The notes beneath the pieces were generated by a model. That model was not told where the DNA came from. It worked only from the letters and a program-made list of their open reading frames with translations, and did not search any database. From Frondihabitans sp. Leaf304 (lineage in GTDB: Bacteria > Actinomycetota > Actinomycetes > Actinomycetales > Microbacteriaceae), in contig NZ_LMNV01000002.1 in the NCBI RefSeq assembly GCF_001423105.1, forward strand, positions 1,740,424 to 1,804,423: a stretch of 64,000 nucleotides of DNA. The letters are read 5' to 3'. Positions within the stretch are counted from its first letter, which is position 1. Every line of letters starts with the position of its first letter. Below, one piece after another: positions 33,347-40,907 of this stretch. The translations under genes were made by a program, and so were the position numbers.

Positions 33347-34324
33347 ATGCCCACCACTGCTGCCACCGTCGCCTCCGCTCCCACCGCCGAGGCGCCCAGC
33401 ACAGAGGCGCTCAGCACAGAGGCCCCCGCCGCCAAGGTGTTTCTGGTCGACAGCGATCCGAGCACTCGGCGCGAAGCCATGCAGGCCCTCCTGCCCCACG
33501 GGTTCGAGTTGTTGATCGGGGAGGGCCCTTTCGAGGCCACCACTGCGATCCTCCGCGCGGAACCCGACCTGGTGATCCTCGGCGACTCGATGACGCACGA
33601 GTTCGGGCTCGCCCTCGTCGGACGACTGTTCTCCCTTCCCACCACCGCCGACACCCCCGTCGTGGTGATCGCGAACACCCCCGAGAAGCGGCTCGCGGCG
33701 GAGAAGGCGGGCGCCACCCACGTGCTCTCCGGGCCCCTCGACGACGACGCCCTGCGACGAGCGGTCGCCACCCAGCTCGGTCTTCCCGGCGGGTTGGACC
33801 ACGCTCCTGTCTCGCTGCTGAACGACGTCGATCGGCTTGCCGCCGTTCGTGCCCTCCGAGACAGCTCGGGAGCCGTCGACTTCGACGAGTTCACGAAACT
33901 CACTTCCGATCAGTTGCGCACCCCGGTTTCTCTCGTCACCTTCATCGAGAACGACCGGCAGGTCTACGCCAGCCACGTCGGCCTCACTCCCCCCTGGTCG
34001 GCCGCCGGCAGTGCGCCGTTGGAGTACTCCTACTGCCAGTACGCGATCACCTCCCGGCAACCCCTCATCATCGACGACACCAGCACGCACCCCCTCGTCG
34101 CCTCCAGCCCGTCCGTCTCGGAGAGCGACTGGATCGCCTACGCGGGCATCCCCCTCATCACCGCCGACGGCCACGCGGTCGGCGCCCTCTGCGCCATCGA
34201 TCACCGGCCCCGACAGTGGACCCCCGACGACATCCGCACGCTCGAGGATCTCGCCGGCATCCTCACGACACAGCTCGACACCGCCCTCACCGCTCCGGCG
34301 ACCGGTCGGCACCGCCGGCACTAG
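33347..34324 (+). CDS. Pseudo-receiver and GAF domain protein
   Basis: 325 residues. After a Thr/Ala/Glu-rich lead, residues about 30-145 have a response-regulator receiver fold (KVFLVDSDPSTRREAM, Asp35 and Asp37 kept). The phosphoacceptor Asp is replaced (DLVILGDSMT, Gly79), and the late Lys is also absent (THVLSGPLD). A GAF domain follows (about 165-310) with PVSLVTFIENDRQVYASHVG, LEYSYCQYAI, IIDDTSTHPLV and YAGIPLITADGHAVGALCAID. No output domain is seen. It may sense a ligand and act through protein contacts. GAGGAG precedes the ATG. Confidence 0.75.
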   Translation: MPTTAATVASAPTAEAPSTEALSTEAPAAKVFLVDSDPSTRREAMQALLPHGFELLIGEGPFEATTAILRAEPDLVILGDSMTHEFGLALVGRLFSLPTTADTPVVVIANTPEKRLAAEKAGATHVLSGPLDDDALRRAVATQLGLPGGLDHAPVSLLNDVDRLAAVRALRDSSGAVDFDEFTKLTSDQLRTPVSLVTFIENDRQVYASHVGLTPPWSAAGSAPLEYSYCQYAITSRQPLIIDDTSTHPLVASSPSVSESDWIAYAGIPLITADGHAVGALCAIDHRPRQWTPDDIRTLEDLAGILTTQLDTALTAPATGRHRRH

Positions 34325-34391
34325 CCGCCCGGTTCCGCGACACCCTGCACGGTCGTCTGGCGCCTGCATTCGGTCTCGCGACCGGGTCCGA

Positions 34392-34397
34392 TACGGT
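34392..34397 (+). promoter_or_regulatory. Candidate -10 box, leaderless Nudix mRNA
   Basis: TACGGT lies exactly 6 nt before the GTG at 34404. Confidence 0.35.
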
Positions 34398-34403
34398 CGA
34401 GGC

Positions 34404-35066
34404 GTGATCGATTCCCGAGGCGTCTCCCTTCCCGACTCCCGAGGCCGAACCGGCCTGGATCAAACCGGTCGTGATCTCGATCGGAACCCGGATGTCGTGG
34501 TCCGTGACGTCGAGGTCACCTCTGACGGCTGGCACGTGCTCCGCCGCACGACCTTCGACATCCGCGGGCAGGACGGCGAATGGTCGACCCACCAGCGCGA
34601 GACCTACGACCGGGGCAACGGCGCGACGATCCTGCTCTACGACCCCGCGAGGCAGACCGTCCTCCTGACCAGGCAGTTCCGGTTTCCCGCCTACGTCAAC
34701 GACCACCCCGACGGCATGCTCCTCGAGACCGCCGCAGGTCTGCTCGACGACGACGACCCCGAGACCGCCATCCGGCGCGAAGCGAGCGAAGAGCTCGGCG
34801 TCGAGGTCGGAGAGTTGACCCACGTCTTCGATGCGTACATGAGCCCGGGATCGGTGACCGAACGCGTCCACTTCTACGCCGCGACGTACTCCCCCGGCGA
34901 CCGGACCAGCGCGGGTGGCGGCGTCGCGGCCGAGGGCGAAGACATCGAGATCGTCGAGCTCCCGTTCGATTACGCGCTCGAGATGATCGCGGACGGCAGG
35001 ATCCTCGATGGCAAGACGATCATGCTGCTCCAGTGGGCGGCGCTCCAGAACGTCATCCGCCGCTAG
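34404..35066 (+). CDS. Nudix hydrolase (NudK-type nucleotide-sugar pyrophosphatase)
   Basis: A 220-residue cytoplasmic hydrolase of nucleoside-diphosphate linked compounds. The Nudix box reads GLLDDDDPETAIRREASEELGV; its REASEELGV half is intact, while the first Glu position is Asp and the spacing is one residue short, as in NudK relatives. KQ-type family motifs include TILLYDPARQTVLLTRQFRFPAYV and DAYMSPGSVTERVHFY. GDP-mannose or ADP-ribose are the likely substrates. GTG at 34404 is chosen as a leaderless start. The gene follows the GAF protein by 79 bp. Confidence 0.78.
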   Translation: MIDSRGVSLPDSRGRTGLDQTGRDLDRNPDVVVRDVEVTSDGWHVLRRTTFDIRGQDGEWSTHQRETYDRGNGATILLYDPARQTVLLTRQFRFPAYVNDHPDGMLLETAAGLLDDDDPETAIRREASEELGVEVGELTHVFDAYMSPGSVTERVHFYAATYSPGDRTSAGGGVAAEGEDIEIVELPFDYALEMIADGRILDGKTIMLLQWAALQNVIRR

Positions 35067-35135
35067 GGAACGCGCCAGGGCACGTCGGCGGCAAGGCGCG
35101 ACACCAGGATCCGACCCGGTGCGACCGGAAGGCGG

Positions 35136-35675
35136 TCAGCGCAGCGGGAGGGGCGCCGCCTTCACGTCATCACCGTGCGGCAGGTCGAGTTGCGACCAGG
35201 TCACGTCGTGCCAGCTGTCGAGCTTCCAGCCGATGTTGGCATGAGTGCCCACCGGCTCGAAGCCGAAGCGATCGTGGAGTCGGGCACTGGCCGGGTTGGG
35301 CTGCGTCACGCCGGCGATGACGCGCCGGAACCCGCGCTCCTGCAGGGCGGGAAGCAGCGCCGCATAAAGGGCGCTGCCGCCCCCCGAGCTGCGCCGGTCG
35401 CTGTCGAGATACACGCTGACCTCGCAACTCCACTGGTACGCAGCGCGAGACATGAAGGGGCCCGCGTAGGCGTAGCCGATCACGACTCCGTCTTCCTCGA
35501 GGACCAGCCACGTGTGCCGCTCCTGCGCCGCGGCGATTCGACGCGCCATGTCGTCAGCGGACGGGGGCTCGGTCTCGAAGGTGATCGCGGTGGCCCGCAC
35601 ATACGGCGCGTAGATGGCGGCGCAGGCGTCGGCATCCGACGCGAGGGCCGGTCGAATCAGGCGTGAGGCTGTCAT
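35136..35675 (-). CDS. GNAT acetyltransferase (phosphinothricin/methionine-sulfoximine type)
   Basis: A 179-residue N-acetyltransferase. IRPALASDADACAAIYAPYV and TFETEPPSADDMARRI are typical of the Pat/MddA branch. The acetyl-CoA loop is reflected in DSDRRSSGGGSALYAAL, and NPASARLHDRFGFEPVG is the late motif. Substrates in the family are glutamine-analogue amino acids or methionine derivatives. Two ATGs (35681 and 35675) are possible. The second is preferred because TACTAT sits 6 nt before it. It is divergent from an XRE-cupin regulator, a pairing often seen. Confidence 0.85.
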   Translation of the reverse strand: MTASRLIRPALASDADACAAIYAPYVRATAITFETEPPSADDMARRIAAAQERHTWLVLEEDGVVIGYAYAGPFMSRAAYQWSCEVSVYLDSDRRSSGGGSALYAALLPALQERGFRRVIAGVTQPNPASARLHDRFGFEPVGTHANIGWKLDSWHDVTWSQLDLPHGDDVKAAPLPLR

Positions 35676-35681
35676 GGCCAT

Positions 35682-35687
35682 ATAGTA
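35682..35687 (-). promoter_or_regulatory. Candidate -10 box, leaderless GNAT mRNA
   Basis: TACTAT followed by 6 nt and the ATG at 35675. Confidence 0.4.
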
Positions 35688-35720
35688 GCCAAAAGCGGCA
35701 CCATAAGAACAGGAGACACG

Positions 35721-36287
35721 ATGGTCGACGATCTCACCGACGCCCTGGCCCGCACCGTCCGGGTGGCCCGGGCGGAGCAGAACCTCTCCCTGGTCGGCCT
35801 CGCCGAGCGATCCGGGGTCTCTCGGGCCATGATCGCCCGCATCGAACGCAGTGACGTCCAGCCGACTGCGGCCCTGCTCGCCCGCCTCTCCGCAGGCCTC
35901 GGCCTTACCCTCTCCGAGCTCATCGTGCGCGCCGAAAGCGAGGGGTCACGCCTGCTCCGGGCGGTCGATCAGCAGGTCTGGAGAGACCCCGAGACGGGCT
36001 ATTCGCGACGAGCTCTGTCACCCGGCACGGCCGCGGCACTGGAGCTGGTCGACGTCTCGCTTCCGCCGGGCGCATCGGTGCACTATCCCGCAGACGCGTT
36101 CCGCTTCATCGACCAACAGATCTGGGTCACCGCCGGCACCCTCGACTTCACCGAGGGCGCCGACCACCACACACTCGAGGCGGGTGACTGCCTGCAACTC
36201 GGCGAGGCCGCCGACTGCACTTTCGCGAACTCGGGCTCGAGCGACTGCCGGTACCTCGTCGCGCTCGCCAAGACGTCGCGCGCATAG
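35721..36287 (+). CDS. XRE-family regulator with C-terminal cupin
   Basis: 188 residues. The HTH is at about 10-65 (NLSLVGLAERSGVSRAMIARIERSDVQPT) and the cupin ligand domain at about 105-185 (YPADAFRFIDQQIWVTAGTL, LEAGDCLQLGEAADCTF). Such regulators usually control the adjacent divergent acetyltransferase. CAGGAG precedes the ATG at good spacing. Confidence 0.88.
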   Translation: MVDDLTDALARTVRVARAEQNLSLVGLAERSGVSRAMIARIERSDVQPTAALLARLSAGLGLTLSELIVRAESEGSRLLRAVDQQVWRDPETGYSRRALSPGTAAALELVDVSLPPGASVHYPADAFRFIDQQIWVTAGTLDFTEGADHHTLEAGDCLQLGEAADCTFANSGSSDCRYLVALAKTSRA

Positions 36288-36374
36288 GTCTAATCGCTAC
36301 CCGCTCGCCGCTCCCGCGCGGAGGGAGGGAGAGTCCGGGTGAGCCGAGGTACCCCCTTGGCCTCTGCCCCTGAC

Positions 36375-37097
36375 CTATGGGCGGGTGCCTCCGTACGCCA
36401 CCGACACGAGATCCCGGCGGGCCTCGCCCGTCTCGATCAACTCCAGGATCGCGTCGGCGACCTGCTCGGGCGCATCGAACGTCGCACCGGAGGTCATCGC
36501 CTCGGCATCGGCTCGGCCGGCTCGAATCGAGCTGAGGAACTCGGTATTCGTGGCGAACGGGATCATCGTCGAGACGGTCACACCCGTTCCCTCGAGTTCA
36601 TTCCGAGCGATCGCCGAGAGCCGCTCGAGAGCGATCTTCGATGCGACATAGCCGCCCGTGCCGGGAACATCCGCGAAGGTCGTCCCCGAACTGACGTTGA
36701 CGATGCGGCCGGCCCCCTGTCGGCGCATCGCCGGAAGCACCGCTTGCATCAGGGCGAGGGGTGCCACCAGATTCAGCTCGAGCACCCCGCGGAAATCGTC
36801 GAGCGAGATCTGCTCCGTCGTCGCCTGCAGCCCTTGACCGGCGTTGTTGACGAGAACGTCGACGCGACCGAACGCATCCAGGGTGGTCTGCACCATCGCC
36901 GCCACCTGCTCCTGGTCGGTCACGTCGCATCGAACGGCGATGGCGCCGTCGAGCTCATCGGCGAGGGCGCTGATGCGATCCTCGCGCCGAGCCGCCAAGA
37001 CGACCCTCGCGCCGGCCGCCGCCGCCGCTCGCGCCGTCGCCGCCCCGATACCGGACGACGCGCCCGTGATGATGACGACCGAGTTGTCGATCTTCAT
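36375..37097 (-). CDS. Short-chain dehydrogenase/reductase
   Basis: A 240-residue classical SDR. The cofactor motif is IITGASSGIGAAT near residue 10, with NNAG (LVNNAGQG). The active site is Ser in NVSSGTT plus YVASK. An Arg pair after the second strand (AARRED) suggests NADP preference. The start at 37097 is chosen because GAAGGAGGAG lies just upstream. It is divergent from a TetR regulator with a perfect palindrome between, so it is probably the regulated gene. The substrate is unknown. Confidence 0.9.
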   Translation of the reverse strand: MKIDNSVVIITGASSGIGAATARAAAAAGARVVLAARREDRISALADELDGAIAVRCDVTDQEQVAAMVQTTLDAFGRVDVLVNNAGQGLQATTEQISLDDFRGVLELNLVAPLALMQAVLPAMRRQGAGRIVNVSSGTTFADVPGTGGYVASKIALERLSAIARNELEGTGVTVSTMIPFATNTEFLSSIRAGRADAEAMTSGATFDAPEQVADAILELIETGEARRDLVSVAYGGTRP

Positions 37098-37139
37098 CGT
37101 CTCCTCCTTCTCGACCACCCAAGCGGCCGTGTTTCGTAA

Positions 37140-37163
37140 TTACGCTACTCGTTAGTAGCGTAA
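37140..37163. promoter_or_regulatory. Probable TetR operator between SDR and tetR-like genes
   Basis: Perfect 10-bp arms TTACGCTACT and AGTAGCGTAA around CGTT. It lies 42 bp from the SDR start and 28 bp from the regulator start. Confidence 0.75.
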
Positions 37164-37179
37164 CCCCCTGGCCACCACC

Positions 37180-37185
37180 TAGGCT
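37180..37185 (+). promoter_or_regulatory. Candidate -10 box, leaderless tetR mRNA
   Basis: TAGGCT with 6 nt to the GTG at 37192. Confidence 0.4.
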
Positions 37186-37191
37186 TGGCTC

Positions 37192-37815
37192 GTGACCGAT
37201 TCGAACCGCCCCCCTGACGCCACACAGGTCGGCCGCCCCTTCGATCGTTCGCGCGACGCACTGATTCTCGATGTGACCCTCGACCTCCTGGCCGAGCGGG
37301 CCTACGACCGAGTCACCCTGGATGACGTCGCCGCACGCACGGGCAAGGCCAAGACGACGCTGTACCGCCGGTGGGCGACGAAAGACGATCTCGTTCTCGC
37401 GGCGATCCACTCCATCGGACTCCCTCCCGAGATCGAGCAGTTACCCGACTTGGGATCCTTGCGTTCCGATCTGCTCGCCGTCGTCGACTCCCCCTGGCTC
37501 GGCGGGCCCGATCGGCGCCTCGCCTTGTTTTCCGGCCTCACCTCGGCTGCACGAGCTTCGGAGCGCATCGCCGGGGCCGTCCGGGCGGAGGTGACCGAGC
37601 CGTACGGCGAGACCTACCGCCGCCTGCTGACCCGCGCGATCGACCGGGGAGAGCTCTCCGCCGAGATGGCCGCGCGCGTGCCGATCGTCGCCGACGTGAT
37701 CCCGGCGATGAGTACCCACTACCTGACCGCCGCAGACAGACCGGCGCAGCGCGACTTCTTCGTCGCCGTCATCGACGATGTCGTGCTTCCCGCGCTGCAG
37801 GTGGGGCGGGGCTGA
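37192..37815 (+). CDS. TetR-family regulator
   Basis: A 207-residue TetR protein. The HTH is at about 20-65 (ILDVTLDLLAERAYDRVTLDD, AARTGKAKTTLYRRWATKDDL). The C-terminal domain is of the AcrR class with GSLRSDLLAVVDSPW. The GTG start lacks a Shine-Dalgarno and has a TANNNT box at leaderless distance. It is divergent from the SDR and probably represses it through the palindrome at 37140-37163. Confidence 0.9.
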   Translation: MTDSNRPPDATQVGRPFDRSRDALILDVTLDLLAERAYDRVTLDDVAARTGKAKTTLYRRWATKDDLVLAAIHSIGLPPEIEQLPDLGSLRSDLLAVVDSPWLGGPDRRLALFSGLTSAARASERIAGAVRAEVTEPYGETYRRLLTRAIDRGELSAEMAARVPIVADVIPAMSTHYLTAADRPAQRDFFVAVIDDVVLPALQVGRG

Positions 37816-37857
37816 GATGCAGCCCCGCCGAGTCGTATCAGGCGCACGGTAGGGCAC

Positions 37858-37905
37858 CTCTCGAAAGTCGTCATTGACTCCAGAGTCAATGAGGTTTTTC
37901 GAGAG
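37858..37905. repeat. Nested perfect dyad, family D copy 1 (convergent intergenic)
   Basis: Outer arms CTCTCGAAA and TTTCGAGAG enclose inner arms CATTGACTC and GAGTCAATG, all perfect, in a 48-bp unit. It lies between two genes that converge, so a bidirectional terminator is plausible. A degenerate copy is at 39493-39540. Confidence 0.75.
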
Positions 37906-37955
37906 TCCCCTCCCCGCCAAGATCCGCCACAAGCTCGCAAGGACCGAGACCATCA

Positions 37956-38885
37956 CTACGGCAGGACGATGACCTTGCCGGACACCCGCCCGGCCGCACC
38001 CTCGGCGTGCAGCGACTGCAGCTCGGTCAGCGGGATCCGGCGAGTGACCTCGACCGTGAGCGCCCCCGAATCGACGAGGGCCACGAGCTCAGTGAGGCGC
38101 TGTCGATTCGGGAGCACGAACACTGTCGCGGCCCGCACCCCTCGGGAGTCGTCACCGGGTGTCGGCATGAACGCGGTCGTACTCACGACCGCTCCGCCGT
38201 CTCGGACCATTGCCACGGCGGCGGCAAATTCGTCCGGTTCGATGGGAGCGAGGTTCAGCAGAACGTCGACCTGCCCCTCGAGGGCCTGAAGAACATCGGT
38301 CTCGGTGTGGTCGATCACCTGATCGGCACCCGCGGCCAGAACGGCTGCGGCGCTGCGCGGGCTGGCGGTCGCGATGACGTGCACGCCGGCACGCTTTGCG
38401 AGCTGGATGGCGTATTTGCCGACCACACCGCCGGCGCCGACGATGAGCACCCGCTGACCCGCCTCGAGCCGCCCCTCGTCGAAGAGCGCCTGCCACGCCG
38501 TCAGTGCGACCGACGGTAGTGCGGCGGCATCGGCCAGAGGGATACTCGTGGGCGCCGGCACGACCGCGTCGGCGGGGGCGACGACGTACTCTGCAGCGCC
38601 GCCGTCGCGTTCCATCGGCAGGAATGAGATCACCGGGTCACCGATGGCCACGCCCGTGACACCCTCCCCGAGAGCATCGACCGTACCGGAGACGTCGTAG
38701 CCCGGCACGTGCGGGAGTTCGATCGGTATCGGCAGGAACCCGGCGCGCATGCCGTTGTCGGCTGCGCTGTAGGCGGATGCCGCGACGCGCAACCGGACCT
38801 CGCCAGGGCCGGGAGCGGGCTGCTCGATGTCGCTGTAGCGGAGGACCTCGGGTCCGCCGGTTTCGCGGTACTGCACTGCCTTCAT
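37956..38885 (-). CDS. Zinc-independent medium-chain quinone/alcohol oxidoreductase
   Basis: A 309-residue NADPH-dependent oxidoreductase of the QOR type. It opens MKAVQYRETGGPEVLRYSD. The nucleotide motif is RVLIVGAGGVVGKYAIQLAKRAG at about residue 145. No structural or catalytic zinc Cys cluster is visible. The start at 38885 has GAAAGG 7 nt upstream. It is divergent from a MarR regulator, with two identical-type palindromes between, so expression is probably derepressed by an electrophile or oxidant. Confidence 0.9.
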   Translation of the reverse strand: MKAVQYRETGGPEVLRYSDIEQPAPGPGEVRLRVAASAYSAADNGMRAGFLPIPIELPHVPGYDVSGTVDALGEGVTGVAIGDPVISFLPMERDGGAAEYVVAPADAVVPAPTSIPLADAAALPSVALTAWQALFDEGRLEAGQRVLIVGAGGVVGKYAIQLAKRAGVHVIATASPRSAAAVLAAGADQVIDHTETDVLQALEGQVDVLLNLAPIEPDEFAAAVAMVRDGGAVVSTTAFMPTPGDDSRGVRAATVFVLPNRQRLTELVALVDSGALTVEVTRRIPLTELQSLHAEGAAGRVSGKVIVLP

Positions 38886-38905
38886 GATGGATCCTTTCGT
38901 CAATT

Positions 38906-38958
38906 GCTTCGAATTCGAAGCGAATACCGGAAAGCTACCACTGCTTCGAACTCGAAGC
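38906..38958. promoter_or_regulatory. Paired MarR operators
   Basis: Two 16-bp palindromes of the form GCTTCGAANTCGAAGC lie at 38906-38921 and 38943-38958, with centres 37 bp apart. The first flanks the oxidoreductase start region. The second precedes the MarR -10 box. Confidence 0.75.
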
Positions 38959-38964
38959 AACAGC

Positions 38965-38970
38965 TACGAT
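38965..38970 (+). promoter_or_regulatory. Candidate -10 box, leaderless marR mRNA
   Basis: TACGAT with exactly 6 nt to the ATG at 38977. Confidence 0.45.
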
Positions 38971-38976
38971 GGACAC

Positions 38977-39468
38977 ATGCCGGATTCGCCCACCCTCACC
39001 CCGACTCAGCTCAGCGCCTATCTGGCATTCACCGAGGTGGGCGCACTGCTGCGACCGACCGTCGAGAAGCAGCTCCGTGACGTCGGCGAGCTGAGCTATG
39101 TGCAGTTCCAGCTCCTGGCGAGGCTCGGCGACACCGCCGACGGCCGTCAGCGCATGACCGATCTCGCCGACGGGGTCGTGTACAGCCGAAGCGGGCTGAC
39201 CTACCAGGCGCAGCTCCTCGAGCAGCGCGGGCTCGTGACGCGATCACCCTCGCCAGACGACGAGCGCAGCACCGTCGTCGCGATCACCGCGGCGGGACGA
39301 AGCGTGCTCGCAGCGGTGTTCCCTGGGCACATCGGCACCGTGCACGACCTACTGTTCGCTCCGATCACCGACGACGACGCGAGAGATCTCGCCCGCATCC
39401 TCGGTCGCATCAGCGAGCGACTCCGCACGAACCCGCCCCGCTCGGCGGCTCGGCGGAGCTCGAAATAG
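38977..39468 (+). CDS. MarR-family regulator
   Basis: A 163-residue winged-helix regulator. The core is LSYVQFQLLARLGDTADGRQRMTDLADGVVYSRSGLTYQAQLLEQRGLVTR, with wing residues SPSPDDERSTVVAITAAG. No conserved redox Cys is present in the DNA-binding part, so it may sense small molecules rather than peroxides. The ATG at 38977 is leaderless by its promoter spacing. It most likely represses itself and the divergent oxidoreductase. Confidence 0.9.
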   Translation: MPDSPTLTPTQLSAYLAFTEVGALLRPTVEKQLRDVGELSYVQFQLLARLGDTADGRQRMTDLADGVVYSRSGLTYQAQLLEQRGLVTRSPSPDDERSTVVAITAAGRSVLAAVFPGHIGTVHDLLFAPITDDDARDLARILGRISERLRTNPPRSAARRSSK

Positions 39469-39492
39469 CACCAGAACCAGCACATGAACTAG

Positions 39493-39540
39493 CGCCCGAG
39501 AGTCACGCTTGACCCCAGAGTCAATCAGCTTTCTAGAGAG
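39493..39540. repeat. Family D repeat, copy 2 (degenerate)
   Basis: The segment GACCCCAGAGTCAATCAG, followed by TTTC and GAGAG, aligns with copy 1 but has lost several stem pairs. It also lies between converging genes and overlaps the last codons of the TetR gene ending at 39525. Confidence 0.5.
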
Positions 39541-40196
39541 CCGCTCACCGACCCAGGCTCCGCGAGAAGCCGATTCGGAATGATCCTGTTCACCAACAGA
39601 AGGATCCGGGCCTCCTGGTGATCCGGCCGTAATCGGGCGCCTCGCTGTAGCTCCGCGAGGCCGTGCAGGCTCGCCCAGAGCACCTCGGTCAGCATTTCGA
39701 CGTCGGCATCGCCGGCGTGAGGTTCCACCGCCGCCCTCAACTCGGCGAAGGCAGACGATGGCGCCGGCGGCGACGACAGCGACGAGGCCGAACCGCTTCC
39801 GAAGCGCAGGCGGGTGGTTCGGCTGAACATCGCGTCGTAGACGGCGGGCGCATCGGTCGCAAAGGCGGCGTAGCGATGGGCCACGGCTGACAGCGCATCG
39901 CCCGAGGCGGCGGTGACGCGCGCCTCATGAAGGGCCTCGGCGAGCTCCTCGAAGCCTTCGAGGGCGACGGCATCGGCGATGTCGTCGAGCGAGGCGAAGT
40001 GCTTGTAGATGACCGGCTGGCTGTATTCGATCTCGGTCGACAGGCGCCTCGTCGTGACGGCCTCCCAGCCTTCGCTTTCGGCGATCGAGCGGGCCGTCGT
40101 CGTGATCAGGCGACGTCGCGCCGATCGGTCGCGGGCTCGACGCTCTTCGATGGAAGGCGTCATCGTCTCGGGCGACCGTGTCGTCGGTCGCTTCAT
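39525..40196 (-). CDS. TetR-family regulator
   Basis: Up to 223 residues. The HTH is at about 28-72 (TARSIAESEGWEAVTTRRLSTEIEYSQPVIYKHFASLDDI). The C-terminal WHG/TetR_C domain contains AVYDAMFSRTTRLRFG and LWASLHGLAELQRGARL. Starts at 40196 and 40163 are possible, and neither has a good Shine-Dalgarno. Its N-terminal codons overlap, on the opposite strand, the truncated SnoaL remnant, which suggests that a deletion brought them together. Confidence 0.85.
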   Translation of the reverse strand: MKRPTTRSPETMTPSIEERRARDRSARRRLITTTARSIAESEGWEAVTTRRLSTEIEYSQPVIYKHFASLDDIADAVALEGFEELAEALHEARVTAASGDALSAVAHRYAAFATDAPAVYDAMFSRTTRLRFGSGSASSLSSPPAPSSAFAELRAAVEPHAGDADVEMLTEVLWASLHGLAELQRGARLRPDHQEARILLLVNRIIPNRLLAEPGSVSGSLES

Positions 40197-40392
40197 CTAT
40201 CGAGGTACTCACACCGGCGACCTGCTGGGCATTCCGTCCACCGGCGCCGCCGTCGAGATGCGGAGCATCGACATCTGGCGCGTCGAGAACGGCCTCCTCG
40301 TCGAACACTGGGACGAACTCAACCTCATGGAGGTCTTTCAACAGGTCGGCGTTCTCCCCCAGCTCGGCGGCTCTGAGGCGGCGACAGCATGA
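40149..40392 (+). pseudogene. Truncated SnoaL-like polyketide cyclase/ester cyclase
   Basis: Only the C-terminal 70 to 80 residues of a SnoaL-type ester cyclase remain: GDRVVGRFIYRGTHTGDLLGIPSTGA, then SIDIWRVENGLLVEHWDEL and FQQVGVLPQLGG. A full member has about 130 residues, so the N-terminal helices are missing. The remaining frame begins inside the divergent tetR coding region. It could still be expressed from ATG 40149, but an incomplete cone fold is unlikely to be active. It overlaps the next gene as ATGA, which shows that it was once an operon partner. Confidence 0.65.
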
Positions 40393-40862
40393 TCGCCCTC
40401 GCGCAGGTTGCGGCACTCCTGGCCGTCCTCGGCGTCGGGCTCGTCTGGGGCACGGACGCGTTCTGCGCCCTGGTTCAGCGCCCCGCACTCGCCCGCGTCG
40501 ACGACGCAGCACTCACCACCGTGATGGGCAATGTGCACCGTTTTGGCGACCAGCGGATGCCCGTCCCCGGGGTCGTGGGCCTCGTCGGATCCTTGGCTGC
40601 AGCTGTGCTCGCAGCGCTCACGGGACATGCCGCAGCTGCGGCGTTGGCAGGCACGGCACTCGTGCTGCTCGTCGTTTGGCTCGTGCTCTACGCGCGCATC
40701 AGCGCGCCGATCAACCGCACGTTGACCGAGGCGGCAGACCGAGGCGAGACACTCGCCAACGCTCGCGCGCTGCAGGCGGGCTGGGATCGGATCATCGTGC
40801 TCCGCGCCGCTCTACAGGGCGTGGCACTGCTCGCACTCGGCCTCACCCTCATCGTCCTGTGA
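40389..40862 (+). CDS. DUF1772 (anthrone-oxygenase-like) membrane protein
   Basis: 157 residues with four hydrophobic segments. Family features are WGTDAFCALVQRPALA, a short polar stretch VHRFGDQRMPVPG, and LYARISAPINRTLTEAADRGE. DUF1772 proteins are often found beside SnoaL and TetR genes, as here. The biochemical role is unsettled, although fungal relatives oxidise anthrones. Its start overlaps the SnoaL remnant, so its original promoter may be lost. Confidence 0.8.
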   Translation: MIALAQVAALLAVLGVGLVWGTDAFCALVQRPALARVDDAALTTVMGNVHRFGDQRMPVPGVVGLVGSLAAAVLAALTGHAAAAALAGTALVLLVVWLVLYARISAPINRTLTEAADRGETLANARALQAGWDRIIVLRAALQGVALLALGLTLIVL

Positions 40863-40907
40863 ACGCCCGACGACTAAGCCCTCCGCCCGGTTAGCCATAA
40901 GGAGTCA

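Noticed and set aside
33175-34407. 410-codon plus-strand frame overlapping the GAF protein
   Set aside because: Arg/His-rich shadow in another frame of the same strand. The GAF frame has clear motifs.
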